DNA of 64,000 bases. It comes from Sphingomonas sp. ID1715. GTDB taxonomy: Bacteria; Pseudomonadota; Alphaproteobacteria; Sphingomonadales; Sphingomonadaceae. The first letter of the stretch is position 1; every line of letters starts with the position of its first letter. The stretch is taken from NCBI RefSeq assembly GCF_013044515.1, contig NZ_JABEPR010000001.1, positions 310,001 through 374,000 on the forward strand, written 5' to 3'. The position numbers and the translations under genes were made by a program. Below the pieces are notes generated by a model. The model searched no databases, was not told where the DNA came from, and worked only from the letters and a program-made list of their open reading frames with translations. This document shows positions 28,372 to 37,713 of the stretch, in pieces.

Positions 28372-29157
28372 TCAAGGGTCGTCGTCCGGTCCCTCGAGCT
28401 GCTCAAAGGGATTATGCCCGAGCGTATGGCCGATCGGCCCATGCCCCGCGCCGAAGCATGGCGCGGAGAGGATCGCGATGCGCACGAAGCGGACCGCCTG
28501 CACGAACGCTTCCTTGATCGGCATGCCGGCGCCCAGTCCGGTGGCCAGCGCCGAAGCAAGGGTGCAGCCGGTGCCGTGGGTGTCATCGGTGTCGATGCGC
28601 TTGCCTTCGGCCCGCACGATCTCGCGGCCATTGGGCGCCAGTACGCGATCGATGACATAGTTTCCGTCGGCGTGCCCGCCTTTGGCGAGCAGATGGCAAC
28701 CATGGGCGAGCACCGCTTCCTCGCCGCCCAGAGCCTCCAGCTCCGGCAGGTTCGGCGTCACCACCGACGGGATCCGCATCAGCCGCTCGAACGCTGCGAT
28801 CGTCGGCGGCTCCGCCAGCACCGAGCCGCTGGTCGCCACCATGACGGGATCGAACACGATCGGCACGTCCAGGCCGGACAGGCGATCCGCCACCGCATTG
28901 GCCGTCTCGGCCGAACCGATCATCCCGATCTTGATCGCATCGGCGCCGAGATCGCTCAGCACGCTTTCGATCTGCGCGAGCACAATCCCGGTCGGCACAG
29001 GATGCACCGCCTGCACGCCCAGCGTGTTCTGCGCGGTGACGGCGGTGATCGCCGTCATCGCGAAGCCGCCCAGCATCGTCACCGTCTTGATGTCGGCCTG
29101 GATGCCTGCGCCGCCGCCGCTGTCCGACCCGGCGATGATCAGGACGCGGGGAGTCAA
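28372..29157 (-). CDS. thiD: Hydroxymethylpyrimidine/phosphomethylpyrimidine kinase
   Basis: 261 residues from a TTG at 29157 that overlaps the stop of the upstream DUF1272 gene; a GTG at 29166 is an alternative. It phosphorylates the pyrimidine precursor of thiamine twice. Motifs: LIIAGSDSGGGAGIQADIKT at the start, GSVLAEPPTI, VTPNLPELEALGG and the ATP/anion-hole loop DTHGTGCTLASAL. Downstream of glmM and DUF1272 in a tightly overlapped series. Confidence 0.94.
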   Translation of the reverse strand: MTPRVLIIAGSDSGGGAGIQADIKTVTMLGGFAMTAITAVTAQNTLGVQAVHPVPTGIVLAQIESVLSDLGADAIKIGMIGSAETANAVADRLSGLDVPIVFDPVMVATSGSVLAEPPTIAAFERLMRIPSVVTPNLPELEALGGEEAVLAHGCHLLAKGGHADGNYVIDRVLAPNGREIVRAEGKRIDTDDTHGTGCTLASALATGLGAGMPIKEAFVQAVRFVRIAILSAPCFGAGHGPIGHTLGHNPFEQLEGPDDDP

Positions 29158-29378
29158 CCCTTCCACTTGCGCTCCGTCGAAGCCGGATGCTTCTTCAGCG
29201 CCGCGCCGACGCGGGTCGGCCGATCCGTCAGCTCGCCGCAGCAATTGGGACAGCGATCGTCCAGTGCATCGGTGCATTCGGCGCAAAAAGTACACTCGAA
29301 CGAGCAGATGAAGGCTCCATGCTGGTCCGCCGGAAGGTCCGCGCCGCACCGCTCGCAATCGGGCCGCATCTCAAGCAT
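29154..29378 (-). CDS. DUF1272 zinc-binding protein
   Basis: 74 residues. Six or more cysteines in paired CxxC arrangement: CERCGADLP, CSFECTFCAECTD and CPNCCGEL; this is the DUF1272 zinc-ribbon family of unknown role. The ATG at 29378 overlaps the glmM stop (TGATG) and its own stop overlaps the thiD TTG, so it is coupled on both sides. Confidence 0.88.
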   Translation of the reverse strand: MLEMRPDCERCGADLPADQHGAFICSFECTFCAECTDALDDRCPNCCGELTDRPTRVGAALKKHPASTERKWKG

Positions 29379-30715
29379 CACGCCGCCTCCGCGACCGCGG
29401 CGCAGATGCGCTCGACCACGGCCTTGACCTGACTCTCGTCGTCGCCCTCCGCCATGACACGGATCAGCGGCTCGGTGCCGGACGGCCGGATGACCAGCCG
29501 GCCGCGGCCGTTCAGTTCGGCCTCCGCCTCGGCAATCGTTGCCTTGACGCGGCTGTCGTCGAGCGGCTTGCCGCCGGAGAAGCGGACATTCTTCAGGAGC
29601 TGGGGAACCGGATCGAAGACATGGAGCAGTTCGCTCGCGCGACGGCCGGATTCGACCAGCTCCGCCAGGATCTGCAGCCCCGCCATCAGCCCGTCGCCGG
29701 TGGTCGCATGGTCGGAAAGGATGATGTGGCCCGACTGCTCCCCGCCGACATTGAAGCCCTGCCCACGCATGCATTCGAGCACATAGCGATCGCCGACTTT
29801 GGTCCGCTGCAACGACAGGCCGTCCGCCTGCAGTCGCCGCTCGAGCCCCAGATTGGACATGACCGTCGCGACCAGCCCCCCGCCCTTCAGCAGTCCCTTG
29901 CGCGCCCAGCTGGTGGCGATCAGCCCCATCAGCTGGTCGCCATCCACCAGCCTTCCGGTCTCGTCGACGACGATAAGCCGGTCGGCATCGCCGTCGAGCG
30001 CGAGGCCGATGTCCGCGCCGCTGGCGACAACGGTCTCCTGCAGCGTTTGCGGCGCGGTCGATCCGCAGCCGGCATTGATGTTGGTGCCGTTGGGGGCGAC
30101 GCCGACGGGCACGATCTCCGCCCCCAGCTCCCACAAGGCCTCGGGCGCGACCTTGTAAGCGGCGCCGTTCGCGCAATCGATCGCGATCTTCAGCCCTTCC
30201 AGTCGGAGCCCTTCCGGGAAGCTCGACTTGACGGCATGAATATAGCGGCCCTGCGCATCGTCGACGCGGCGTGCCCGCCCAGTGCGGTCGGCGGGCGCGA
30301 GCCGCGCGGGTGCCTCGATCAGCGTTTCGATCGCCAGTTCGTCGGCGTCGGACAGCTTATATCCGTCGGGGCCGAACAGCTTGATGCCGTTGTCAGCGAA
30401 GGGGTTGTGGCTGGCGGAGATCATCACGCCCAGATCGGCGCGCATCGACCGGGTGAGCAGCGCGACGGCGGGCGTCGGCATCGGGCCGACCAGCACCACG
30501 TCCATACCGACGCTGGTGAAACCGGCGACGAGCGCCGGCTCCAGCATATAGCCCGACAGGCGCGTGTCCTTGCCGATCACCACCCGGTGGATATGGTCGC
30601 CGCGGACGAAATGCGCGCCCGCGGCCATGCCGACCTTCATCGCCATCTCGGCCGTCATCGTCGGGGTGTTCACCCGCCCCCGAATGCCGTCCGTTCCGAA
30701 GAATTTGCGTGTCAT
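29378..30715 (-). CDS. glmM: Phosphoglucosamine mutase
   Basis: 445 residues from ATG 30715, identical in length to E. coli GlmM; a longer frame to 30892 is rejected because the family begins at [13 protein letters not shown]. It isomerises glucosamine-6-phosphate to glucosamine-1-phosphate for UDP-GlcNAc. The phosphoserine loop [15 protein letters not shown] places the active Ser near residue 102; the metal loop is DGDADR and the phosphate-binding end is [14 protein letters not shown]. Confidence 0.97.
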   Translation of the reverse strand: MTRKFFGTDGIRGRVNTPTMTAEMAMKVGMAAGAHFVRGDHIHRVVIGKDTRLSGYMLEPALVAGFTSVGMDVVLVGPMPTPAVALLTRSMRADLGVMISASHNPFADNGIKLFGPDGYKLSDADELAIETLIEAPARLAPADRTGRARRVDDAQGRYIHAVKSSFPEGLRLEGLKIAIDCANGAAYKVAPEALWELGAEIVPVGVAPNGTNINAGCGSTAPQTLQETVVASGADIGLALDGDADRLIVVDETGRLVDGDQLMGLIATSWARKGLLKGGGLVATVMSNLGLERRLQADGLSLQRTKVGDRYVLECMRGQGFNVGGEQSGHIILSDHATTGDGLMAGLQILAELVESGRRASELLHVFDPVPQLLKNVRFSGGKPLDDSRVKATIAEAEAELNGRGRLVIRPSGTEPLIRVMAEGDDESQVKAVVERICAAVAEAA

Positions 30716-30764
30716 GCCATGTCCAATACCTTGAACACGTTCCCGTAGCGAGAAGGACGCCTCC

Positions 30765-31317
30765 ATGAAATACAGGAGGCTCGGCCAAGGCCTTGAAGTT
30801 TCGGCGATCGGCATCGACTGCATGCCGATGGTCCGGGGCGGCAACATCAAACATGGCCGCGATGCCAGCATCGACGAGTCGATCGCGACCATTCACGGCG
30901 CCATCGATCTCGGCGTGACCTTCTTCGACACGGCGCAAATCTGGGCCGTTCCAGAATGAGGAGGCGGTCGGCGCGATGGCCGAACTGGTCAAGGGAGGTA
31001 AGGTCCGCTTTCTCGGCCTGTCGGAGGGCGGCCCCGAGACGATCCGCCGCGCTCATGCGGTCCATCCGATAGCGGCGCTGCAGAGCGAATATCCACTCTG
31101 GGAGCGGAGCGTCGAAGCCGACATCCTGCCCGTCTGCGAAGAACTCGGCATCGGCTTCGTGCCCTATTCGCCGCTCGGTCGCGGCTTTCTGGCCGGCCAA
31201 GTCAGGAGCCGCGACTACCTTCCCGCCGACGATTGGCGCCGCAACGATCCGTCCCGGCGCCGCTCAGGGCCCGCGCTACCGCGAGCAGGGCATGCGGATG
31301 GTCCGGCTATAGCCTAG
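30765..31317 (+). pseudogene. Decayed aldo/keto reductase
   Basis: The start [17 protein letters not shown] through [12 protein letters not shown] is a normal AKR N-terminus. A stop at 30957-30959 follows; the sequence resumes near 30963 in another frame as [20 protein letters not shown], then [15 protein letters not shown] and [16 protein letters not shown]. Roughly 80 residues between the first and second halves, including the catalytic Lys region, are missing. The 3' end also slips frame after WRRNDP. So this is a deletion plus frameshift remnant, not a working enzyme. Confidence 0.85.
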
Positions 31318-31985
31318 CTCCACACGCCCACTGGCGGCGCGCTCAGAAGCGGGTGCAGCCACGTCGCGAGCAGCCAAAGGGCCACGCCACCGAGCAGCAC
31401 GCCCCAGCCAGGCCACATCGCCCGCACCGGCGTGGGCCCAGTGAACGGCACATAGCCGGTCTTGCGCCGCCATTCCGGCCAGAAGTCCGGCTGCAGCCTG
31501 CTCTTCTTGGCGTCCTGTCCTGCCGCGCCGACCAGCGCGAGCAGGGCGATGGCGAGGCACAACACCAGCACGGAGGGCTGCGGCCAGACCAGCGCGTGCG
31601 CCGCCGACCAGAGCGCAAAGCCCCACATCATCGGGTGACGGGTGATCGCGAAGACGCCTCGCGGCTCCCGCGCGCGCGGCGGCACGCCCGGCAGCGCGGG
31701 ATTGCCGATCAGCGATCCGACCAGCAGGATGCTCGCGATGAGCATGATGATCGACGCGGCGAGCCAGGCCCATTCCGGCGCAGCCCACAGAAACTCCTCC
31801 GGTCCCATGCGCCGCATCGCCCAGATCAGCCATCCCAGCGTGGCGAATGAGACGAGCGAGTAGAGGCCGAGGAACCGCTGCTCCCCGACCCGGCTGACGA
31901 GCGGCGCGCGCAACGGATGCGACATCGCCAAATGCGTGCCGACGAATGCCGCGGCTGCGGCAATGACTTGTGCAAGCGTCCCCAT
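31314..31985 (-). CDS. NnrU-like integral membrane protein
   Basis: 223 residues from ATG 31985, six or so membrane segments. Conserved features: [38 protein letters not shown] and [13 protein letters not shown], matching the NnrU / isoprenylcysteine-methyltransferase-like fold. NnrU was linked to denitrification in Rhodobacter, but no nitrite or nitric oxide genes are near, so the family name should not be read as function. Confidence 0.8.
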   Translation of the reverse strand: MGTLAQVIAAAAAFVGTHLAMSHPLRAPLVSRVGEQRFLGLYSLVSFATLGWLIWAMRRMGPEEFLWAAPEWAWLAASIIMLIASILLVGSLIGNPALPGVPPRAREPRGVFAITRHPMMWGFALWSAAHALVWPQPSVLVLCLAIALLALVGAAGQDAKKSRLQPDFWPEWRRKTGYVPFTGPTPVRAMWPGWGVLLGGVALWLLATWLHPLLSAPPVGVWS

Positions 31986-31997
31986 CGCTCCCCCCTT

Positions 31998-32083
31998 CGT
32001 CATCCCCGCAAGCGGGGACCCAGCCTTTCTACTTCGACTTTGAGCAGCAGGTAAGCTGGGTTCCCGCTTTCGCGGGAATGACG
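31998..32083. repeat. Palindromic intergenic repeat (CCCGCGAAAGCGGG family)
   Basis: Left arm 31998-32024 reads CGTCATCCCCGCAAGCGGGG then ACCCAGC; right arm 32055-32083 is GCTGGGTTCCCGCTTTCGCG then GGAATGACG, almost its reverse complement. Each arm contains its own small hairpin. It fills the space between the NnrU-like start and the amidohydrolase stop. Confidence 0.85.
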
Positions 32084-32093
32084 AGCGAACGCG

Positions 32094-33458
32094 CTAGCGT
32101 TCGTATGTCTTGGGCAGTTCGCCTTCCTGCGGGCGCGCATAGCGGTCGCGGAGCTTGGTCTGGCGGCTGACGAGCGGCTGTTCGACGCCATCGATCCAGA
32201 CGCGTTCGGCATGGCTCGACAGTTCAAGCGGATCGCCGTCCCACAGCACGACGTCGGCACGGCGGCCGGCCCGCAGCGAGCCGATCTCATTGCCCATGCC
32301 GAGCGCATCCGCCGGTCCCGAAGTGATCGCCGCCAGCGCCTCGCCCCATTGCAGGCCGGTCGCGCCGGGAATTTTGTTCAAGGCGACGAGATTGCCCGCA
32401 TATTGCGGCGAATAGCGCGCCTGCATCGCGTCATTGTCGTCGATCATGCCGATCGACACGCGCACGCCCGCCGCCTTCATCCGTCCTATGTTCGACTGGG
32501 TCGCGGCCACCCGCTCAAAGGAGGACGGCAGATCGGCGAGCGCCGACGCAATGACGGGCACGCCGGCGGCAGCAATGTCGCGGGCCACCAGCCAGCCTTC
32601 GGCCGCGCCGACCAGCACCAGCTTCACGGCCGGGAACTCCTTCCGCAGCCGCAAGACGTTGCGGATATCGTTCGCCCCTTCGACATGGACGAGCAGCGGC
32701 ATCCGGCCGTTGATCACCGGCACCAGCGCGGCGGCGTCAGCGTGGTTGAGCAGCGCGTCGCGACTGTTGCCGTCATAGCCGGCGGGGTTGCGGGCATAAC
32801 GCTGCGCCGCATCGAGCGAAGCGCGCAGCTGCACGAACGCCGCCGGGCGGCTGCCGCCGGCATTGTCCGCCCCTTCTTCGCCCAGTTCGACGAACTGGAA
32901 GGCGCGCGGCATCGTTACGGCATTGGCGTCGGCGCCGGTGTCGATTACGGCGCCCTGCCCCGCGAAGATCATGTTGACCGTCGATGGCGCCACGATCGCG
33001 CGCGTCACCCCGCCGATGCGACTGACCGCGATCGCCGTCACGCCCGGGTTGATGCCCGGTTCGACGTCGATCGCCGCGGAATAGGGCGACCGCCGCGCAC
33101 TGGTATCGTTGGCGGCATCGGCCGCGTCCACTTCGACCAGGCCAAGGCGGGTGAAGCCGGCGACAAAGCCGGGCGCCACCCATTTGCCGCTCGCGTCGAT
33201 CGTCTGCGCGCCTGCCGGCACCGCAACGCCGCGCCCGGCCGCGACGATCCGGCCGTCGCGGATCACCACCGTGCCGCCTTCGATCGGCGCGGAGCCGTCG
33301 CCCAAGGCCACCGTGCCGCCGGTGATCGCAACGGTTTGCGCCAACGCCGGGGAACCAAGCATGCCGAGGGTTAGAAGAACCGTCCGTGTCGAGCGAAGTC
33401 GAGACACGCTTCTCGACGTCGCTCGAAGCGAACGGATGAGGTTAAACAGCGCGCTCAC
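32094..33458 (-). CDS. Amidohydrolase-like protein lacking the HxH metal site
   Basis: 454 residues from the GTG at 33458, which overlaps the stop of the upstream amidohydrolase. After a signal-like segment (TVLLTLGMLGSPALAQ) comes the urease-superfamily small beta domain and barrel. Where the family has an HxH metal pair after GKWVxPG, this protein reads GFVAGFTRLGLVEV, with no His. Other parts are kept: LLVHVEGANDI, GSLRAGRRADVVLWDGDPLE. It may be a catalytically silent partner of the neighbouring enzyme. A palindromic repeat lies inside its first 25 codons. Confidence 0.82.
   Translation of the reverse strand: MSALFNLIRSLRATSRSVSRLRSTRTVLLTLGMLGSPALAQTVAITGGTVALGDGSAPIEGGTVVIRDGRIVAAGRGVAVPAGAQTIDASGKWVAPGFVAGFTRLGLVEVDAADAANDTSARRSPYSAAIDVEPGINPGVTAIAVSRIGGVTRAIVAPSTVNMIFAGQGAVIDTGADANAVTMPRAFQFVELGEEGADNAGGSRPAAFVQLRASLDAAQRYARNPAGYDGNSRDALLNHADAAALVPVINGRMPLLVHVEGANDIRNVLRLRKEFPAVKLVLVGAAEGWLVARDIAAAGVPVIASALADLPSSFERVAATQSNIGRMKAAGVRVSIGMIDDNDAMQARYSPQYAGNLVALNKIPGATGLQWGEALAAITSGPADALGMGNEIGSLRAGRRADVVLWDGDPLELSSHAERVWIDGVEQPLVSRQTKLRDRYARPQEGELPKTYER
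33385..33437. repeat. Paired palindromic repeat inside an amidohydrolase 5' end
   Basis: Two inverted copies of the core TCGAGCGAAGTCGA: one within CGTGTCGAGCGAAGTCGAGA at 33385-33404, and a reversed, slightly changed copy (CGACGTCGCTCGAAGCG) ending near 33430. The element is translated as the arginine/serine-rich n-region of the signal sequence of the 32094-33458 gene. A third core copy is at 54336-54362. Confidence 0.7.
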
Positions 33459-34861
33459 TTTACATCTCCCTCGCCCGGCTGACCGAGCTCGAAATCGGTC
33501 ACGGGGCGGCGCTTGGGATCGAGCGCGTCGTACATCAGCGCGCCGTCCACCCACACCTTCTCCGGTCGCGTGTAGACGCTGAACGGATTGCCGTTCCACA
33601 GCACCACGTCAGCCATCTTGCCCGGCTTCAGGCTGCCGGTCTTGTCGAAGATACCCATCGCCTTGGCGGGATTGGAGCTAAGCCAGGTCCAGGCGACTTC
33701 GTCTGGGATGTTGATGCCCATGCGGCGGCCGTTGGCGAGCGCCTTGGCCGCTTCCTGATAGAGGCGCTGGATGCCGTTCTCGTCGTCCGAATGGGTGATC
33801 GCGCAGGCGCCGGCATTGTGCAGCAGCGGCATATTCTCGTTGACCGCGTCATAGGCTTCCATCTTGAAGCCCCACCAATCGGCCCACACCGCCGCGCAGA
33901 TATGGTTTTCCTTCAGCAGGTCGGCGATCTTATAGGCTTCGACGGCGTGGTGGAACGCGGCTACCTTATAGCCGAATTCCTTGGCCATATCGATCACATA
34001 GGCCATTTCCTCGGCCTTGTAGCAGTGGTTCTGGACCAGGATCTCGCCGGCCAGCACGCCGCGCAGCGTGTCCATGGCAATGTCGCGCGTCGGGGCCTCG
34101 CCCCCGTCACGCTCATACTTGTCCCATTTGCGCTTATATTCCTGCGCACGCGCCCAGGTCTGGCGGTCGACGGCGATATTGCCCATCCGCGTCGACGGCA
34201 TCTGGTTGCGCCCGCCATAGACGCGTTTCGGGTTCTCGCCGCAGGCCATCTTCAGGCCGTAGGGCGCGCCCGGAAACTTCATCGCCTGCACGGTGCGGGC
34301 CGGCACATTCTTCAGCACCACCGACCGGCCGCCGAACAGGTTGGCGGAGCCGGGCAGGATCTGCAACGTCGTCACGCCGCCATTGGTGAGCGCGCGGGTG
34401 AAACCCGGATCCTGCGGCCAGACGCTATGTTCGGCCCAGACCTCCGGCCGCACCGGACCGGTGGTCTCGTTGCCGTCGCCGAAGCCGTTGCCCGGATTGC
34501 CTTCGCCAAGGTGGCTGTGGATGTCGATGACGCCGGGCGTCACCCATTTGCCGGTGCCATCGATCGTCATCGCCCCCGCCGGCGCGCTGACCGTCTGGCC
34601 GAGCGCCACGATCTTGCCGTCGGCGAACAGCACCTGGCCGTTGTTTATCCGTCCGCCCTCGCCGTCATAGATGGTCACGTTGGTGACCAGGGTCGGTGCA
34701 CCGGGAAAAGCGCGGTAGGTCGAGGGATAGGGATCGCGCGAATAGGCGACCGGCTTCTCGCGCGGGGCGGAGGCGGACTTGGGCTTGTCGCCCGTCGCCG
34801 CGCAGCCGGTCAGGGCCACGCTCAGCACGAGCGCGGTGCGAATGCCTTTACTGAACACCAT
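33455..34861 (-). CDS. Amidohydrolase lipoprotein (imidazolonepropionase/prolidase-like)
   Basis: 468 residues. N-terminal lipobox LSVALTGC indicates an outer- or inner-membrane lipoprotein. Metal-dependent hydrolase motifs are complete: GVIDIHSHLGEG (HxH), VAAFHHAVEAYK and ACAITHSDDENG, with the C-terminal GSLKPGKMADVVLWNGNPF. It begins 14 bases inside the end of the peptide transporter gene, so transporter and both amidohydrolases form one operon; hydrolysis of dipeptides or related amides is a reasonable inference. Confidence 0.88.
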   Translation of the reverse strand: MVFSKGIRTALVLSVALTGCAATGDKPKSASAPREKPVAYSRDPYPSTYRAFPGAPTLVTNVTIYDGEGGRINNGQVLFADGKIVALGQTVSAPAGAMTIDGTGKWVTPGVIDIHSHLGEGNPGNGFGDGNETTGPVRPEVWAEHSVWPQDPGFTRALTNGGVTTLQILPGSANLFGGRSVVLKNVPARTVQAMKFPGAPYGLKMACGENPKRVYGGRNQMPSTRMGNIAVDRQTWARAQEYKRKWDKYERDGGEAPTRDIAMDTLRGVLAGEILVQNHCYKAEEMAYVIDMAKEFGYKVAAFHHAVEAYKIADLLKENHICAAVWADWWGFKMEAYDAVNENMPLLHNAGACAITHSDDENGIQRLYQEAAKALANGRRMGINIPDEVAWTWLSSNPAKAMGIFDKTGSLKPGKMADVVLWNGNPFSVYTRPEKVWVDGALMYDALDPKRRPVTDFELGQPGEGDVK

Positions 34862-36653
34862 GCATCCACTTCTTGATGACGGGGGAGAGAATGAGAAGGG
34901 CCGCGCCGATCACGACGGAGGCGATGCCGATCGTCCAGAACACCCCGGCATAGGTATCGAGGCTGACCTTGAGGTTGGTGACCTGACCGCCGACCGTCTC
35001 GACGCTCGCCACCTGCGCGACGATGCCGGCGACATATTGCGCAACCGAGATCGACAGGAACCACACGCCCATCATCAGCCCGACGATGCGCGCGATCGAC
35101 AGCTTGGTGATCATGCTCAGGCCCACCGGCGAAATACAGAGTTCCGCCGCCGAGTGGATGAAATAGAGGCCGGCCAGCCACCACAGCGCGACCTTGAAGT
35201 CCGGCCCGGCAAACTGCGTGCCCCAGACGAGGAACAGGAAGCCCGCGCCTACCCCCATCAGCGCCATGGCGAATTTGATCGGGATGGTGGGCTCCACGCC
35301 CCGCCGCGCGAGCCCGTTCCACATCATGCTGAAGAAGGGCGCGAGCGCGACGATGAAGAAGGCGTTGAAGAACTGCGTCTGGCCCGCCGAGATGTTGAAC
35401 AGGCCGAACACCGACAGCTCGGTGTTCCGATCGGCGAACAGCGTGAGCGACGAGCCGGCCTGCTCGAACAGCGTCCAGAACACGACGTTGAAGACGATCA
35501 GCACCATCGCCGCCAGCATCATCTGGAACTCGACCCTGCTGCCGACGCGCGCCGACCAGATCAGGATGGCCGGCACTGACAGCAGGAAGGTGAAGAACAG
35601 CAACTTACCCATCAAAGGCAGCGCCAGCAGATAGCCGACGATACCCGACCCCTCGGCCGCCGGCGGCGCGCTCATCAGGTTCCAGAACAGGAAGAGCGCG
35701 ATCGGCACGGCAATGACAGCACCGACATAGATTGCGAGATCGCGGCTGCGCTCCTGCGCCGGCGGTTCGCCATAGCCGCGCAGCCGTCCGCCATCGAATT
35801 GGATCAGGCTCCACGAAAGCAGCATCCCGATCGCCGCGAGGCCGAAACCGGCCCACCAGCCGACCGTGTCCGCCAGCAGCGGACAGAGCAGCTGCGAGAA
35901 AAGCGAGCCGAGGTTGATGCCCATGTAGAAGATGGTGAAGCCGGCATCCCGTCGCCTGTCGCCCTGCTCATAGAGCGTGCCGACGATCGTCGAGATGTTC
36001 GGCTTGAAGAAGCCGTTGCCGACCGTAACCAGCGACAGGCCCGTCAACATCAGCAGCACGAAGAAGAGCGGCCGTTCGCCGGCGAATTCGAAGCTGCCCT
36101 TCTCCAGCGTGCGCGCGACCTGGCCGTTCGCTCCGACGAGATCGACCGAGCCGTCGTCCTTGCCCTGGATCAGCAGCCGCTCGCCATTGGAGACGAGAAA
36201 GCGCTTTTCCTCACCCGTGCTGGTCGGGCGATCCACGAAATTCTCGACCGCCACTTCGTAGCGCTGATTGTCGATGATCGCGTGCGGCTTCGCCGTCTCG
36301 CCCCCGAAGCAGAGGGTGAAATAACCGAGCGACATCATGATCGCGCCGAACTTCACCGCCTTTTTCGAGCCGAGATAGCGGTCCGCGAGCAGGCCACCGA
36401 CCAGCGGCGTCAGGTAAACCAGCGCCGTGAAACCGCCATAAAGGCCGGCAGTCGTCTGGTCGCTGAACAGGAAATGCTTGGTGAGATAGAGCGCGAGCAA
36501 TGCCCGCATGCCGTAATAGCCGAACCGCTCCCACATCTCCGTGGTGAAGAGCCGGGCGAGCTGCCGCGGGTGACCAAACCAGGTGCCGCCATCGGTGCGG
36601 CTGTTGTCGGGCGTGTCCGGTCCGATCGTCGGATCGGCGTTGACGTTGACCAT
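34848..36653 (-). CDS. POT family proton-coupled peptide transporter
   Basis: 601 residues with 12 or more membrane helices. The PTR2 signatures are ERFGYYGMRALLALYL near residue 40 and FTIFYMGINLGSLFS mid-protein. A 60-residue hydrophilic insert between helices (about residues 125-185) with a beta pattern is larger than in E. coli DtpA. It imports di- and tripeptides with protons. Followed by two amidohydrolases in the same operon. Confidence 0.94.
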   Translation of the reverse strand: MVNVNADPTIGPDTPDNSRTDGGTWFGHPRQLARLFTTEMWERFGYYGMRALLALYLTKHFLFSDQTTAGLYGGFTALVYLTPLVGGLLADRYLGSKKAVKFGAIMMSLGYFTLCFGGETAKPHAIIDNQRYEVAVENFVDRPTSTGEEKRFLVSNGERLLIQGKDDGSVDLVGANGQVARTLEKGSFEFAGERPLFFVLLMLTGLSLVTVGNGFFKPNISTIVGTLYEQGDRRRDAGFTIFYMGINLGSLFSQLLCPLLADTVGWWAGFGLAAIGMLLSWSLIQFDGGRLRGYGEPPAQERSRDLAIYVGAVIAVPIALFLFWNLMSAPPAAEGSGIVGYLLALPLMGKLLFFTFLLSVPAILIWSARVGSRVEFQMMLAAMVLIVFNVVFWTLFEQAGSSLTLFADRNTELSVFGLFNISAGQTQFFNAFFIVALAPFFSMMWNGLARRGVEPTIPIKFAMALMGVGAGFLFLVWGTQFAGPDFKVALWWLAGLYFIHSAAELCISPVGLSMITKLSIARIVGLMMGVWFLSISVAQYVAGIVAQVASVETVGGQVTNLKVSLDTYAGVFWTIGIASVVIGAALLILSPVIKKWMHGVQ

Positions 36654-36742
36654 TCAGCTTCCTCTTGAGCTTGCGACGAGCCGTGCACGCGGCCCGATTG
36701 GCGCCGGACCGTAGCGCCGAAATCGGCGCTGCCAAGGGCCAG

Positions 36743-37660
36743 TTACGGCGTGGGTGCCTGCCCCCCTGCCTGCTGAGCGCGAATGCGAGCGATCTCCGCC
36801 TCGGCGCGGCGCGCACGCTCCCGCGCCCCGGGATGCGTGCCGTCGCTGAGGAAGCCAGGCACGCTGCTGTGCCCGAACCGCTCCCAGAAGGCCGGCGCGA
36901 CAGCGATGTCATAGCCGGCACGCGCCATCAGATAGAGCGCCAGCCGGTCAGCCTCCAACTCGGTTTCGCGGATGCGCATGCGGTTCTTGCCCAAGCCGAC
37001 GAACAGGCCGCGCGACACGCCCGCCGCATCGAGCCGCTCGCGATGGCCGAGGATGTTGTGCGCAAGCTCATGCGCGATCACCAGCGCCAGTTCGTCGTCG
37101 CTCTTCACGAACGCGACCAGTTCGCCGGTTACCTGCACATAGCGGCCATCGGCCTTGGCGTTCAGCCCGCGCCCGGTGAGCAGCTGGAAACGCGACCGGC
37201 AGCCCGGCTCCGGCGCCACGCCGACATCGATCTGCTTGCCCGCCCGGCGGACTTGCAGCTGGGCAATGCCTTTCGATAAAGCATCCTCGACCAGCTGCTC
37301 GACCTGCTCGACTCGGGCATAGCCACGCGCCTTGGCCGGCACCGGCGTGCCGTTCACCGCCACGATCTCGTCGCCCGGTTGCAGGCCGGATCGCGTGGCG
37401 GCACTGCCCGGGACCAGTGCCACGATGCTCGGCCACTCGCCGAGGCCGAGAATCGTCCGCGCCGCCTCTCGCAATCCGGGTGAATATTGCGCCGCATCCT
37501 GCAGCACCCAACCGGGACTGCTCAGCACCTGACGGCATAATCCGCCTCGTGCCAAGCGGTCGCCGACCGCCGCCACACGCGCGTCGATCGCCGAAAGCGC
37601 GCGCAACTCATTCGCCTGACCAGGCGGCATTGCGGCGGCAAGAAGAAGCGCGAGCAACAT
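36743..37660 (-). CDS. M48-family metalloprotease with PDZ domain
   Basis: 305 residues. Short signal peptide (MLLALLLAAAMPPGQA), a PDZ domain at about residues 75-150 (VALVPGSAATRSGLQPGDEIVA pattern), then an M48 zinc-protease domain with HELAHN (about 197-202) and the third ligand in ETELEADRLALYLM. The PDZ precedes the protease domain, unlike typical BepA/YcaL. Probably a periplasmic quality-control protease. Confidence 0.88.
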   Translation of the reverse strand: MLLALLLAAAMPPGQANELRALSAIDARVAAVGDRLARGGLCRQVLSSPGWVLQDAAQYSPGLREAARTILGLGEWPSIVALVPGSAATRSGLQPGDEIVAVNGTPVPAKARGYARVEQVEQLVEDALSKGIAQLQVRRAGKQIDVGVAPEPGCRSRFQLLTGRGLNAKADGRYVQVTGELVAFVKSDDELALVIAHELAHNILGHRERLDAAGVSRGLFVGLGKNRMRIRETELEADRLALYLMARAGYDIAVAPAFWERFGHSSVPGFLSDGTHPGARERARRAEAEIARIRAQQAGGQAPTP

Positions 37661-37713
37661 CGCGCAAGCATAGCCGCTTGATCCGGACCCGCCAGCCGCC
37701 CAGATGCGAGGCC

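Noticed and set aside
31314-31985. NnrU-like gene as evidence for denitrification
   Set aside because: No nitrite or nitric oxide reductase genes nearby; the family is broad and the name alone does not show function.
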